Below, piece after piece: positions 8,719 through 17,448 of a stretch of 64,000 nucleotides of DNA. The notes under the pieces are model-generated. The model was not told the DNA's origin, ran no database searches, and worked only from the letters and a program-made list of their open reading frames with translations. Each line of letters starts with the position of its first letter. Position 1 is the stretch's first letter. The stretch is from JAAYDY01 sp964500225 (GTDB taxonomy: Bacteria; Planctomycetota; Phycisphaerae; FEN-1346; JAACEH01): NCBI GenBank assembly GCA_964500225.1, contig CAZCOA010000002.1:105073-169072 (forward strand). The letters are read 5' to 3'. Made by a program: the position numbers and the translations under genes.

Positions 8719-9909
8719 ATGATCCGTTTCAACTGCCCGCAGTGTGGCATGCACGTCGAGGTGGACGATCAGTATGCCGGCCAGTCGGGGCCGTGTCCGG
8801 GATGCAACCAGGTGATAACGATTCCTGCGGTGGCCGCGCCGACGGCATCCATGACCGGCCCAACCGGCGCATCGGGTCCTTCGGGCGACGCGGCCGGGCG
8901 CCCCGCCGCCGACACGATGCTCCCACAGAAGAAGACCAGCGGCTGGGCTATTGCCTCGCTGTGCTGCGGGCTGCTGGGTTGCGGCCTCCTGCCGGCGATT
9001 CTCGGTATCATCTTCGGCATCGTGGGCATCCGCCAGGTCAACCGCAGCCAGGGCCGCGTCGGTGGCATGGGCCTGGCCATCGCCGGCCTGGTGGTCAGTG
9101 TTGTCACGGCTCTGTTCGCGATTCCTTTGTTGATGGCGATTCTCCTGCCCAACCTGGCCCCGGCGCTGGAACAGGCTCGCCGGGCCCAGTGCGCCGCCAA
9201 CCTGCGAGGAATCGGCCAGGCAATCCATGTCTATGCCGCCGGCAATCGCGGCAAATGGCCCACAGTGTACGTCGGCCGCGAGGACGAGGCGTGGCGTGAG
9301 GATTGGACTGCCGACAACACGGAGATTAGCGATGGCATAGCCAACGAGGGCATGACGGCGGAGGAAATGAAGGACGCAAACTATGCGTACCAGTGCAACC
9401 TGTCGTGCTGGTGGATCCTGATCCGCATGGGCATAAGCAACCCGAGCGTGTTCGTCTGTCCGGGCGGCGATCAGTATGCAGACGAAACGCTCACCGACTA
9501 CAGCCGCTTCTGGAGTTTCCAGGATCTGTCTCACGTCAGCTACAGCTATCAGAACCAGCTAGGCAAAGGCACCACCGACAACGCCGATGCCGAACTGATC
9601 GTGGCGGCCGACGCCAGTCCGCTGCGCGGCGACCTTGCGGGTGAACCGTCCATACGGCACGAGGACCGGGCCAAGACGAATCGTTGGGAGCTGAACAGCC
9701 CGAACCACGACTTCGAGGGGCAGAACTGCCTTTATGCCGATGGTCACGTAGAGTGGCAATCATCCCCGGATTGCGGCATCGGCGGCAACAACATCTGGCT
9801 ACGAAGCGTTCGCGACGCCACAACGGGCACGTGGACGGAAGACGAGACCAGTTACGAAGATCCGCAATCTACGGTCGAGGACAAACGGGACTCGTTCCTG
9901 GTGCCGTGA
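8719..9909 (+). CDS. Zinc ribbon / DUF4190 / DUF1559 (pilin-like) fusion protein
   Basis: A 396-residue membrane protein of planctomycete type. Residues 1-35 form a zinc ribbon (CPQC and CPGC pairs). A low-complexity Gly/Ser/Ala/Thr linker leads to two hydrophobic segments in a DUF4190-like unit (about 72-140). Then follows the body of a DUF1559/type II secretion pseudopilin-like protein: ARRAQCAANLRGIGQAIHVY, a central region with QYADETL, and the late YADGHVEW motif. Normal members begin with a prepilin cleavage motif; here that is replaced by the cytoplasmic zinc ribbon and membrane segments, so this one is probably not a pilin. GAAGGAGA precedes the ATG. Role unknown. Confidence 0.8.
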   Translation: MIRFNCPQCGMHVEVDDQYAGQSGPCPGCNQVITIPAVAAPTASMTGPTGASGPSGDAAGRPAADTMLPQKKTSGWAIASLCCGLLGCGLLPAILGIIFGIVGIRQVNRSQGRVGGMGLAIAGLVVSVVTALFAIPLLMAILLPNLAPALEQARRAQCAANLRGIGQAIHVYAAGNRGKWPTVYVGREDEAWREDWTADNTEISDGIANEGMTAEEMKDANYAYQCNLSCWWILIRMGISNPSVFVCPGGDQYADETLTDYSRFWSFQDLSHVSYSYQNQLGKGTTDNADAELIVAADASPLRGDLAGEPSIRHEDRAKTNRWELNSPNHDFEGQNCLYADGHVEWQSSPDCGIGGNNIWLRSVRDATTGTWTEDETSYEDPQSTVEDKRDSFLVP

Positions 9910-9938
9910 TGAAACAGGGGGGATTCCCGACAAGACGG

Positions 9939-9985
9939 AACCCCGAGACCTCGGCGACAGGTCTCGGGGTTCTTTTGTTTTTTGT
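9939..9985 (+). terminator. Rho-independent terminator
   Basis: A perfect 13-base-pair stem (AACCCCGAGACCT / AGGTCTCGGGGTT) with a 7-base loop is followed by TTCTTTTGTTTTTT. It ends the plus-strand DUF1559-like gene and lies just before the end of the convergent aldolase gene. Confidence 0.92.
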
Positions 9986-10034
9986 TGCTGCCCCGACAAA
10001 TTGCGGCTTCGACAGGCCAGCCGCTGCGTCGGCG

Positions 10035-11054
10035 TTACTTCTTGCCGGCGTAGAAGGCCTTCATTTCCTTCAGGGTCATCGGCTTGTAATCCTTGGCGTG
10101 GCCGGCGGTGCCGAACGCCCTCATGCGGTCGGCGATCAGCTTGGCCAGGGCGTCGCGCGACGGGCCCAGGTACTTCCGCGGATCGAACTCCTTGGGCTTC
10201 TCCTGGAACACCTTGCGGATGGCGGCCGTCACGACCAGCCGGCCGTCCGTATCGACGTTGATCTTGCTGATGCCGCGCTTGATCGCTTCCTGAATGGCCT
10301 TCACGGGCACGCCCATCGTCTTTTCGAGCTTGCCGCCGTACTTGTTCACTTCATCCACGAGTTCCTGCGGCACACTGCTGGATCCGTGCATGACCAGCCG
10401 CACATTCGGGATGCGATTGTGTATCTCGGTCACGAGGTCCATGGCGAGCTTCGGCTCGGCCTTGAATTTGTAGGCGCCGTGGCTGGTGCCGATGGCGATG
10501 GCCAGGGCATCCACGCCGGTCTTCTCGACAAATTCCTCGCACTGGTCCGGATCGGTCAGGTGCACGGCCGTGGCCTGCGTGTCATCCTCGATGCCGCCAA
10601 GGGTGCCGAGTTCGCCCTCGACCGTGACGCCGCGCGCGTGTGCGTACTTGACCACTTCCTTGGTCACGCGGACGTTGTCCTCGAAGCTGCGCGGCGGATG
10701 AGCGCCCGAGGCATCCTTGACGGCGTAGTCGATGGACCCGTCGATCATCACGCTCGAGAAACCCAGCGCGATGGCTTCCTTGACGGTCTGGAGGTCCGGC
10801 CCGTGGTCCAGGTGCATCGCCACGGGAATCTCCGGATTCTCTTCGATGGCCGCCTGCATGAGGTGCTTCAGGTACACCATGTTCGAATACTTCAGGGCCC
10901 CGTGACTGGCCTGGATGATGACCGGGCTCTGGGTCTCCTTGGCCGCGGCCATGATGGCCTGAATCTGCTCCATATTGTTGACGTTGTAGGCCCCGACGCC
11001 GTAACCGGCTTTGGCGGCCTCGTCGAGAATCTGTCGCATGGGTGTCAGCGGCAT
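10035..11054 (-). CDS. fba: Class II fructose-bisphosphate aldolase
   Basis: A 339-residue zinc-dependent aldolase that interconverts fructose 1,6-bisphosphate with glyceraldehyde 3-phosphate and dihydroxyacetone phosphate in glycolysis and gluconeogenesis. The catalytic Asp and first zinc ligand are in HLDHGPD (Asp83, His84); the zinc-binding EGELGTLGG, the GTSHGAYK region and the phosphate-binding ISKINVDTD segment are present. The length and the lysine-rich C-terminus fit the class IIB subgroup. The ATG at 11054 follows AAGGGAG; a much longer upstream frame has no coding character. A good promoter lies upstream. It is a single-gene unit. Confidence 0.95.
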   Translation of the reverse strand: MPLTPMRQILDEAAKAGYGVGAYNVNNMEQIQAIMAAAKETQSPVIIQASHGALKYSNMVYLKHLMQAAIEENPEIPVAMHLDHGPDLQTVKEAIALGFSSVMIDGSIDYAVKDASGAHPPRSFEDNVRVTKEVVKYAHARGVTVEGELGTLGGIEDDTQATAVHLTDPDQCEEFVEKTGVDALAIAIGTSHGAYKFKAEPKLAMDLVTEIHNRIPNVRLVMHGSSSVPQELVDEVNKYGGKLEKTMGVPVKAIQEAIKRGISKINVDTDGRLVVTAAIRKVFQEKPKEFDPRKYLGPSRDALAKLIADRMRAFGTAGHAKDYKPMTLKEMKAFYAGKK

Positions 11055-11175
11055 AACAGCTCCCTTTCTCTCTGGCAATGGGTGGTCGGTTGCTGCTCCA
11101 GACTCCCGGACTCCCCGGGAGCGGCGCCGGTCCACGGGCGTTCCACGCACACAACTCCGCGACCGTTGAGCCGCT

Positions 11176-11204
11176 AGTATAAGCCCCGAGCCGACCCTCC
11201 GCAA
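11176..11204 (-). promoter_or_regulatory. Candidate promoter for the aldolase gene
   Basis: Minus-strand TTGCGG, 17 bases, TATACT (five of six), about 120 bases upstream of the aldolase start. Confidence 0.55.
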
Positions 11205-11221
11205 GACCGGATTCCGCCGAT

Positions 11222-12313
11222 TCAACGACCTCGCGGCTGATAGAGACAATCGGGCTCCTCGGCCATCCAGTCGCCCGTGGCGGCAAAGGCCCTCGCGCGG
11301 CATCCGCCGCAAACCGTCGCGAATTCGCAGCAGCCGCACTTGCCGCCCAGTTGCCTGCGGTCGCGCAGACGCGCGAACACGTCGCTCGTCGCCCAAAGCT
11401 GCGACAACCGTGTCTCGCGCACGTTGCCGCACGACACCGGCAAGTATCCACAGGGAAAGACCTCGCCTCCGTGGCCGACGAAGCAGACACCCATGCCGGC
11501 CAGGCACCCGCCGCCGGGTGACGGCCGTCGCTGCTCGCCGGAAACCTTCCCCCCGCTCGCCTGCACTTGGCGCACGAGGCGGGCGTACTGGGGAGCACAG
11601 GTCGCCTTGGCCTCCAGCGGCGAGGCAGCGCTACGGCGATAGAACTCGCCAAGCAGCCGCTCGTACTCGTCCGGCGACAAGCGGTCCTCCGGTCCCAGCG
11701 ACATCCCGCAGCCAACCGGCACCACGATGAAAATGTGCAGCGCCGTCGCGCGCTCCGCCTCGGCCAGACGGAACATGGGGTCCAGCTCGGCGGCGTTGCG
11801 CCGCGTGATGCTCATGTTGATCTGCACCGGCACCGCCGCGTCACGCAAGAGCCGCAACCCGCGAAGCGCCGCATCAAAGGATCCTGTCTGACCGCGAAGG
11901 GCATCATGGGTAGCACTTGTGGCGCCGTCGAGGCTCACACTGACGCGCCGAAAGCCCGCCTCGGCGATCTTCGCTGCCAGGACGGGTGTCACGAGCGTGC
12001 CGTTGGTGGCCAGGGCAGCCGCCAGCCCCCTGCCCCGGGCCTCGCGGGCCAGGTCCAGCGTGTCCCCGCGCATCAGCGGCTCCCCGCCCGAGAAGACCAG
12101 GATCAGCCCCGGCCAGTGATCGGCCAGATCGGCGATCATATGCCGCGCCTCGTCGCCGGTCAGGTCGCCCGAGGCGTTGCCGCTCTGATCCGTGCGGCGA
12201 CAATGAACGCACTGGAGGTTGCACCGCGCGGTCGTCTCCCAGAACACCAGCCGCAATAGCGGCGGCGAACCGGGCGGAGCGGCGCACAGACCGTGCGACG
12301 GCTCAGGGGCCAT
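11222..12313 (-). CDS. Radical SAM/SPASM protein, NirJ/AhbC/AhbD-like
   Basis: A 363-residue radical S-adenosylmethionine enzyme. The [4Fe-4S] motif CNLQCVHC (Cys31, 35, 38) is followed by the SAM-binding FSGGEPL, and the C-terminal 100 residues carry a Cys-rich SPASM region ending in CGGCRARAFAATGDWM. That last segment closely resembles the heme-related radical SAM proteins NirJ, AhbC and AhbD. No heme or siroheme genes lie nearby, so a role in peptide maturation is also possible. The ATG at 12313 has an AGGAGG site 5 bases upstream and overlaps the end of the HAD gene by 11 bases; it is likely the third gene of an operon with HAD and sialate esterase genes. Confidence 0.8.
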   Translation of the reverse strand: MAPEPSHGLCAAPPGSPPLLRLVFWETTARCNLQCVHCRRTDQSGNASGDLTGDEARHMIADLADHWPGLILVFSGGEPLMRGDTLDLAREARGRGLAAALATNGTLVTPVLAAKIAEAGFRRVSVSLDGATSATHDALRGQTGSFDAALRGLRLLRDAAVPVQINMSITRRNAAELDPMFRLAEAERATALHIFIVVPVGCGMSLGPEDRLSPDEYERLLGEFYRRSAASPLEAKATCAPQYARLVRQVQASGGKVSGEQRRPSPGGGCLAGMGVCFVGHGGEVFPCGYLPVSCGNVRETRLSQLWATSDVFARLRDRRQLGGKCGCCEFATVCGGCRARAFAATGDWMAEEPDCLYQPRGR

Positions 12314-13202
12314 GTCGCCCTCCTCTGCCACCGCAAGAGCCGCTGGCGCCGTCGCCCAGGACAAACCGCTCCAGGGCCGCAGCCATGCCGTCTTCGTCGC
12401 GATCCGCCGTAATGAAATCGGCCACCGCCTTCAGTTCGTCCACGGCGTTGCCCATGGCCACGCCCACGGCCGCACGACGCACCATCTCGATATCGTTATG
12501 GAAGTCGCCGATGGCCAGCGTCTCGGACCAATCGATGCCGAGGCTCGCCAGCGCGGCCTCGACGCCGGCGGCCTTCGACACGCCGGCCGCCACCATCTCG
12601 GCCATCGTGCCGTGGGCCTGCTGAAAACTGACCTGCCCGGCGAACCGGGCGCCGGCCCCGTCGAACACCTGCCGCACGAGGCCCGGATCCGTCGAGAAAT
12701 AGCAGATCTTGTAGACCCGATCCGCGAGGGCCGGCTCCAGCGGACCGATCTCCGGGCGGCTCGGCCCCTTCATGTCCCAGTGCCGGTGCAACTCGCCCGT
12801 GCGATTGGCCACATAGCGGTCCGACAGGCCCACTAGCACCACCGCCTCCGGATCGCAGTCGAACAGAAACTCGACGATCCGCCGGGGCACATCGCCCGGC
12901 AGATGAGCGTCCACGAGCAGACCGCCGCCGGCTTCCGTCAGTCCCTTTGCAGCCGTGCTGCCGGCCACCACCATCGCCCCGTGGTAGCAGACCATCGGCG
13001 TCGCCAGACCCAGTTCACGGTGGTACCCGATGGTCTCCTTCGGAATACGGCCCGTGGCCAGAACGACCGACACGCCCTGCGCCGTCGCGCGTGCGACCAC
13101 CTCGCGGCACCGCGCACTGATCGTCAGGTCACGCCGCAGGAGCGTTCCATCGACGTCCGTCACCACCGCTCGCAACCGGCGCCTGCCTCCGGCAGCCATC
13201 AT
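12303..13202 (-). CDS. Cof-type HAD-IIB family hydrolase
   Basis: A 299-residue sugar-phosphate phosphatase of the HAD superfamily, subfamily IIB (Cof type). Motif I is TDVDGT (nucleophile Asp16, Asp18), motif II is VVLATGR, and motif IV is IGDFHNDIEM, followed by GVAMGNA as is usual for Cof proteins. The cap domain lies between residues 85 and 210. Two ATG codons in a row open the gene, 4 bases after the stop of the sialate O-acetylesterase gene. Context hints at carbohydrate metabolism. Confidence 0.88.
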   Translation of the reverse strand: MMAAGGRRRLRAVVTDVDGTLLRRDLTISARCREVVARATAQGVSVVLATGRIPKETIGYHRELGLATPMVCYHGAMVVAGSTAAKGLTEAGGGLLVDAHLPGDVPRRIVEFLFDCDPEAVVLVGLSDRYVANRTGELHRHWDMKGPSRPEIGPLEPALADRVYKICYFSTDPGLVRQVFDGAGARFAGQVSFQQAHGTMAEMVAAGVSKAAGVEAALASLGIDWSETLAIGDFHNDIEMVRRAAVGVAMGNAVDELKAVADFITADRDEDGMAAALERFVLGDGASGSCGGRGGRHGP

Positions 13203-13206
13203 GCCT

Positions 13207-14742
13207 CTACCTTTCGACGGTCACCTGGAACGGCGAGGCCGGCAGCCCCTCGGCATTGTACAGGTTGCACTCCGGGTTGTCGGCCCAGGCATAACGCACG
13301 CTCGCCGGCTCGGTCACCGCGTCGCTCGACACCACAACCATGGCGCCGTCGATCTTCGCCTGCGCCCAGACGTACTTGCCGTCGGCGCCGGCCACGGCGA
13401 ACCCCTTCAGCGTATCGCCCTTGGCCACAAGCCCGCCGCCCACGCTGTCGAAGCTTAGCCGCACGGCGCCTCCCTCGGCCCTCGCACCGGCCACCAGCGG
13501 CCCCGAGTACACGAGCTTCTGCTCGTAGGCCAAGGCCAAGGCGCCCAGCGCCAGCCGACGACCTACGTCGAGCTTGTTTTTCGGATGAATGTCGTCGGCT
13601 TCACCGATATCAATGGCCACAGCCATTGCCGTGTTCGGCACAGACAACGCCTGTCGCTGGGCCTCGCGCAATTCGGCCCATGCACTGTCGGAAGGCGTAT
13701 CGCGACGCGCCTTGAAGTTGGCCAGTTGCACGAACAAGAACGGGAACTCGCCCTGCCCCCACTCCTGCCGCCACGCACGGATCATGGCCGGAAACGTCTC
13801 CCGGTACTGTGCAGCCTTGGCGGCGTTTGCCTCGCCCTGGTACCAGATCACACCGCGAATGCCATAGGGCACGAGCGGCCGGATCATCCCGTTATAAAGA
13901 CCATTGGGCCGCCACGGATTCTCCGTCACGCGCACGGGCTTGCGCGGCTCTTTCTCGCCGGCCGCCTTCGCCTTCTCGGCCGCTTCCTGCCATGCCGCCA
14001 ACTCTTTCTGAAACGCCGCTTCGTCGAACTTCGCGATTTCCTCGTCCCACCACTGGACGCCCCCCTTGGCCGTCTCGTTGACCGCCATCAGCGACTCGCG
14101 GCTCATCCAGCTCTCGATCGGCGTGCCGCCTACCGCGCTGCGAATCAGACCGACCGGCACTTTGAGCTTCTGATGCAACTCGCGGCCAAAGAAGTAGCCC
14201 ACCGCCGACCATTTCAGCACCGCGCGATCCTGGCAAACCGACCACTGTCCTTTTACATCGGCCGCAGGCTCACCCGCCACGGCTCGCTCGACCGTAAACA
14301 TGCGAAGCTGCGGGTAATTCGCCTCGGCAATCTGTTTCTCGCTCTCCGGACTGCCCCCGCGGCCGAACACGCCCCACCCGATCGGCATCTCCATGTTGCT
14401 CTGGCCGCTGCACAACCACACCTCGCCGACCAGCACGTCCTTGATCGTCACCGTGTTGATGCCGGCAACCGTCATCTCGTGCGGACCGCCGGCCTTCAGG
14501 GGGCCCACCTCCACCGACCAGCGGCCCTGGGCGTCGGCCGTCGCCTCGCCCTTGGCACCGGCCACCGACACCGACACCTTCTCGCCGGCCTCGGCCGTGC
14601 CCCAGATACGGACCGGTCGCTCCTGCTGAAGCACCATCCCGTCGCTGAAAAGCGCTGCCAAACGCACCTCGGCTTGTGCGTTCGAAACTGCAACCGCCAA
14701 TGCCGCCATTGCCGCCAGTGCAGCCACTTTGAAACGAATCAT
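13207..14742 (-). CDS. Secreted sialate O-acetylesterase-like protein
   Basis: A 511-residue exported esterase of the SGNH/SASA type, predicted to remove O-acetyl groups from sialic acids or other acetylated glycans outside the cytoplasm. Residues 1-24 form a signal peptide ending in NAQA. An N-terminal beta domain is followed by the catalytic block WLCSGQSNMEM (Ser115 nucleophile), the conserved GTPIESW and WYQGEAN motifs, and DDIHPKNK, which supplies the Asp-His pair. The ATG at 14742 follows AAGGGGG. The gene is directly followed by HAD and radical SAM genes and preceded by tRNA-Leu. Confidence 0.9.
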   Translation of the reverse strand: MIRFKVAALAAMAALAVAVSNAQAEVRLAALFSDGMVLQQERPVRIWGTAEAGEKVSVSVAGAKGEATADAQGRWSVEVGPLKAGGPHEMTVAGINTVTIKDVLVGEVWLCSGQSNMEMPIGWGVFGRGGSPESEKQIAEANYPQLRMFTVERAVAGEPAADVKGQWSVCQDRAVLKWSAVGYFFGRELHQKLKVPVGLIRSAVGGTPIESWMSRESLMAVNETAKGGVQWWDEEIAKFDEAAFQKELAAWQEAAEKAKAAGEKEPRKPVRVTENPWRPNGLYNGMIRPLVPYGIRGVIWYQGEANAAKAAQYRETFPAMIRAWRQEWGQGEFPFLFVQLANFKARRDTPSDSAWAELREAQRQALSVPNTAMAVAIDIGEADDIHPKNKLDVGRRLALGALALAYEQKLVYSGPLVAGARAEGGAVRLSFDSVGGGLVAKGDTLKGFAVAGADGKYVWAQAKIDGAMVVVSSDAVTEPASVRYAWADNPECNLYNAEGLPASPFQVTVER

Positions 14743-14846
14743 CACACAGCCCCCTTCACCGCCTGCGCCCAACGCTGTTTCTCGCTCCATCCCATGACGG
14801 ACAAGCGGCCCGCCGAATCGCATTCGACGATCCGTCGCAGGAACCA

Positions 14847-14931
14847 TGGTGCGCGGGGAGGGACTCGAACCCTCACGGGTTGCCCCACAGGAACCTAAAT
14901 CCTGCGCGTCTGCCAGTTTCGCCACCCGCGC
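14847..14931 (-). tRNA. tRNA-Leu(UAG)
   Basis: An 85-base tRNA reads on the minus strand. The acceptor arm GCGCGGG/CCCGCGC is followed by A and an encoded CCA; the anticodon stem CAGGA/TCCTG encloses TTTAGGT, giving anticodon TAG; a long variable arm (GGG/CCC) typical of leucine tRNAs precedes the T arm with TTCGAGT. It starts 17 bases after the dapB stop on the same strand, so it is probably processed from the thrC-dapB transcript or has a promoter inside dapB. Confidence 0.95.
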
Positions 14932-14948
14932 TTCAACGTGATGCCACG

Positions 14949-15755
14949 TCACAACCCCAGAACATCTTGCATCGAATAGAGACCCGCCGGTCGCCCAGCC
15001 ACCCACAAAGCGGCACGCAGCGCGCCGCGGACGAACGTGTCGCGAGTCGAGGCCACGTGACGCAACTCCACCCGCTCGCCCAGTGCTCCGTAGATGATCG
15101 TGTGCTCGCCCACGATGTCGCCGGCCCGCACCGCGTGAATGCCGATCTCGCCCTCGCCGCGCGGGCACGTCCCTTCGCGACCATAGCAGGCCTTGTCGGC
15201 CAGGTTGCGCCCCGTGGCCTCGGCAATGGCCTTGGCCAGCCCCAGCGCCGTCCCGCTCGGAGCGTCCTTCTTAAACCGGTGGTGCGACTCGACGATCTCC
15301 ACGTCGTACGACGGGCCCAGAGCACGCGCCAGGTCCGCCGCCGTCTTCAGCAGCACGTTCACGCCCACGCTCATGTTCGGCGCGTGGACCACCGGCACCT
15401 TTCGCGCCGCCGCGGCCAGCAGCTTCTCGGCCTCGGCGTCCAGCCCCGTGGTCCCGATGACCATCGCCACGCCCGCCGCGGCACACTCACCCAGTCGAAC
15501 CTTCGTCCCCGCAGGCAGACTGAAGTCGATCAGCACGTCCACGCCCGACGCCGGCAACCGTTCAGCCACTGCCACGCCCAGACGCCCCACGCCGGCCAAC
15601 TCGCCCGCGTCGGCGCCCAGCGACTCGTGGCCCGCCGATTCCAGCGCCGCCGCAAGGACCAACCCCTTCGTCTCGCCGCACAGGGCCACCAGACGCCGGC
15701 CCCTGCGCCCGGCCGCTCCGTTGCCCGCCTCTCGCACCGCGCCACTCGCGGTCAC
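14949..15755 (-). CDS. dapB: 4-hydroxy-tetrahydrodipicolinate reductase
   Basis: A 268-residue NAD(P)H-dependent reductase of the diaminopimelate/lysine pathway. Recognised motifs: GTTGL near residue 100, the catalytic and substrate-binding block HHRFKKDAPSGTAL near 158-171, and GEHTIIYG. The N-terminal nucleotide-binding site is unusual: aligned to the family pattern VxVNGAAGRMG it reads VREAGNGAAGRRG, with a charged Glu in the first beta strand and Arg for the usual Met, although the glycines remain. The start is a GTG whose GTGA overlaps the thrC stop, a sign of coupling; a GTG at 15737 is an alternative. Confidence 0.88.
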   Translation of the reverse strand: MTASGAVREAGNGAAGRRGRRLVALCGETKGLVLAAALESAGHESLGADAGELAGVGRLGVAVAERLPASGVDVLIDFSLPAGTKVRLGECAAAGVAMVIGTTGLDAEAEKLLAAAARKVPVVHAPNMSVGVNVLLKTAADLARALGPSYDVEIVESHHRFKKDAPSGTALGLAKAIAEATGRNLADKACYGREGTCPRGEGEIGIHAVRAGDIVGEHTIIYGALGERVELRHVASTRDTFVRGALRAALWVAGRPAGLYSMQDVLGL

Positions 15756-17149
15756 TGGTCCAATCCCTCAATCACTTTCACGATCGCGTCCATGTTGTCT
15801 TCGACCACCACCGGCCGGTTCGCAAAACGCGCCCGCTCGACGTGATAGTCCTTATACAACTCCTGCAACTCCCCGTCGCTCTTGGTGTGGTAGTTCACCG
15901 TGACATTCGGATCCTTCAGGCAGTGCCCCGTCAGAATACAAACCACACGCTCGCCAGGATCGATCACACCGCGGGCCACGAGCTTTTTCGTTCCGGCCAC
16001 GCTGGCGGCGCTGGCCGGCTCGCAACCCAGCCCGCCGCGACCCACCTGGGCCTTGGCGTCAAGAATCTCCTGGTCGGTCACCTTCTCCACGACGCCGCCG
16101 GTGGCCTCCAGGGCCCGAAGGCACTTTTTCAGGTTCACCGGCCGGTTGATCTCGATGGCGCTGGCGGTGGTCTTCGCTCGCCGGCCTTCGGCGTCCATCC
16201 GATCATAGAAAGCCTTGATCCGCACATCGTCGGTCCGGCCGCCGTTCCACGTCAGCTTTTCCTCATTCACCACGCGGTACAGCGTGTCGGCCCCGGCCGC
16301 ATTGATGACCGCAATCCGCGGCGGTTTCTTGATGAGTCCCAACTCCTGAAGCTCGATGAACGCCTTGCCGAACGCACTGGAGTTGCCCAGGTTGCCGCCC
16401 GGAACCACGATCCAGTCCGGCGTCTGCCACGCCAGCGACTCCAGAACGCGGTACATGATCGTCTTCTGCCCTTCCAGGCGGAACGGATTCAGACTGTTCA
16501 TCAGGTAGATGCCGAACTTGGCCGCCACCTGCTGTACGCGGGCCATGCAAGCATCGAAATCGCCCATCAGCTGCAGCGTCGTCACGCCGTAATCAAGGGC
16601 CTGGGCCAGTTTGCCGTAGGCGATCTTGCCGCTGCCGACAAAGACCAGGCCGCTGATGGTCCGGTTGATTGCGGCATAGACCGCCATCGACGCACTGGTG
16701 TTGCCCGTGGAGGCGCAGGCGGCCCGTTTCGCACCGATCATCTTCGCGTGCGTAAACGCCGCCGTCATGCCGTTGTCCTTGAATGAGCCGCTCGGGTTCA
16801 GCCCCTCATACTGAAGATAGAGCCGTCCCGGCTTCATCCCGACAAACGGCGCCACGCGGTCGGCCTGCTGAAGAATCGTCTGGCCTTCGCCCAGGGTAAT
16901 GATGTCGCCCTCCGGAGCGAACGGCAGCAACTCGCGGAACCGCCACACGCCACTGAACGACAGCGGCTGGCCGCGCTCCGCCCATCGCCGCTCGAACCCG
17001 GCCAGACTCGTCGGCACGGCAACCTTGTCCCAACGGTAACGCACGTCCAGCAGGTCGCCGCATCGCGGACACGCAAAATACGGTTCTCGGACCGAGAACT
17101 CGGCCCCACACCCGTGGCCGATACACTTCTGATACGCCACATCACCCAT
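15752..17149 (-). CDS. thrC: Threonine synthase
   Basis: A 465-residue pyridoxal-phosphate enzyme converting O-phosphohomoserine to threonine in the cytoplasm. An N-terminal zinc ribbon (Cys9/Cys14 and Cys27/Cys30) precedes the fold type II core; Lys124 in GSFKDNGM is the PLP Schiff-base lysine, CASTGNTSASMAVYA binds substrate, and VVPGGNLGNSSA holds the PLP phosphate. The ATG at 17149 is preceded by a GAGAGG site. The stop overlaps the dapB start by GTGA; co-transcription of thrC and dapB puts two branches of the aspartate family under one promoter. Confidence 0.93.
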   Translation of the reverse strand: MGDVAYQKCIGHGCGAEFSVREPYFACPRCGDLLDVRYRWDKVAVPTSLAGFERRWAERGQPLSFSGVWRFRELLPFAPEGDIITLGEGQTILQQADRVAPFVGMKPGRLYLQYEGLNPSGSFKDNGMTAAFTHAKMIGAKRAACASTGNTSASMAVYAAINRTISGLVFVGSGKIAYGKLAQALDYGVTTLQLMGDFDACMARVQQVAAKFGIYLMNSLNPFRLEGQKTIMYRVLESLAWQTPDWIVVPGGNLGNSSAFGKAFIELQELGLIKKPPRIAVINAAGADTLYRVVNEEKLTWNGGRTDDVRIKAFYDRMDAEGRRAKTTASAIEINRPVNLKKCLRALEATGGVVEKVTDQEILDAKAQVGRGGLGCEPASAASVAGTKKLVARGVIDPGERVVCILTGHCLKDPNVTVNYHTKSDGELQELYKDYHVERARFANRPVVVEDNMDAIVKVIEGLDQ

Positions 17150-17214
17150 GGCACGCCTCTCCACAGCGGATATCACGTCACAGACGAAACCGCGGCACGG
17201 TTCCCGAGCCCGCC

Positions 17215-17243
17215 AGAATATCCCTCCCGCGGCCGTCCGACAA
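17215..17243 (-). promoter_or_regulatory. Candidate promoter for thrC-dapB
   Basis: Minus-strand TTGTCG, 17 bases, TATTCT, about 65 bases upstream of the thrC start. Confidence 0.45.
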
Positions 17244-17448
17244 GCAAAAAGCCGCAGCGCCCAGACTCGCGCATGCACGCCACGTGTGCAGGCATGACGT
17301 GTCCGCACAGGATCCACGGCAATCCGTGTGACGCACTGCACTACCCCGCCACCGTTTCCACGCCTCGACCAGCGCGCAGACGTTTCCCTGGACTTGCCGC
17401 CCTGCGGTGTCGCCGGCAGCGGGAGAAGTTCAGTGCTCGTACTAATGG

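Noticed and set aside
11222..12313. Heme biosynthesis assignment (ahbC/ahbD) for the radical SAM gene
   Set aside because: The motif resemblance is good but no pathway gene is nearby, so no gene symbol was given.
14949..15755. Frameshift in dapB as an explanation for its odd N-terminus
   Set aside because: All three frames were read near the start; only the annotated one keeps the GAAGRRG glycine loop, so substitutions rather than a frameshift explain it.
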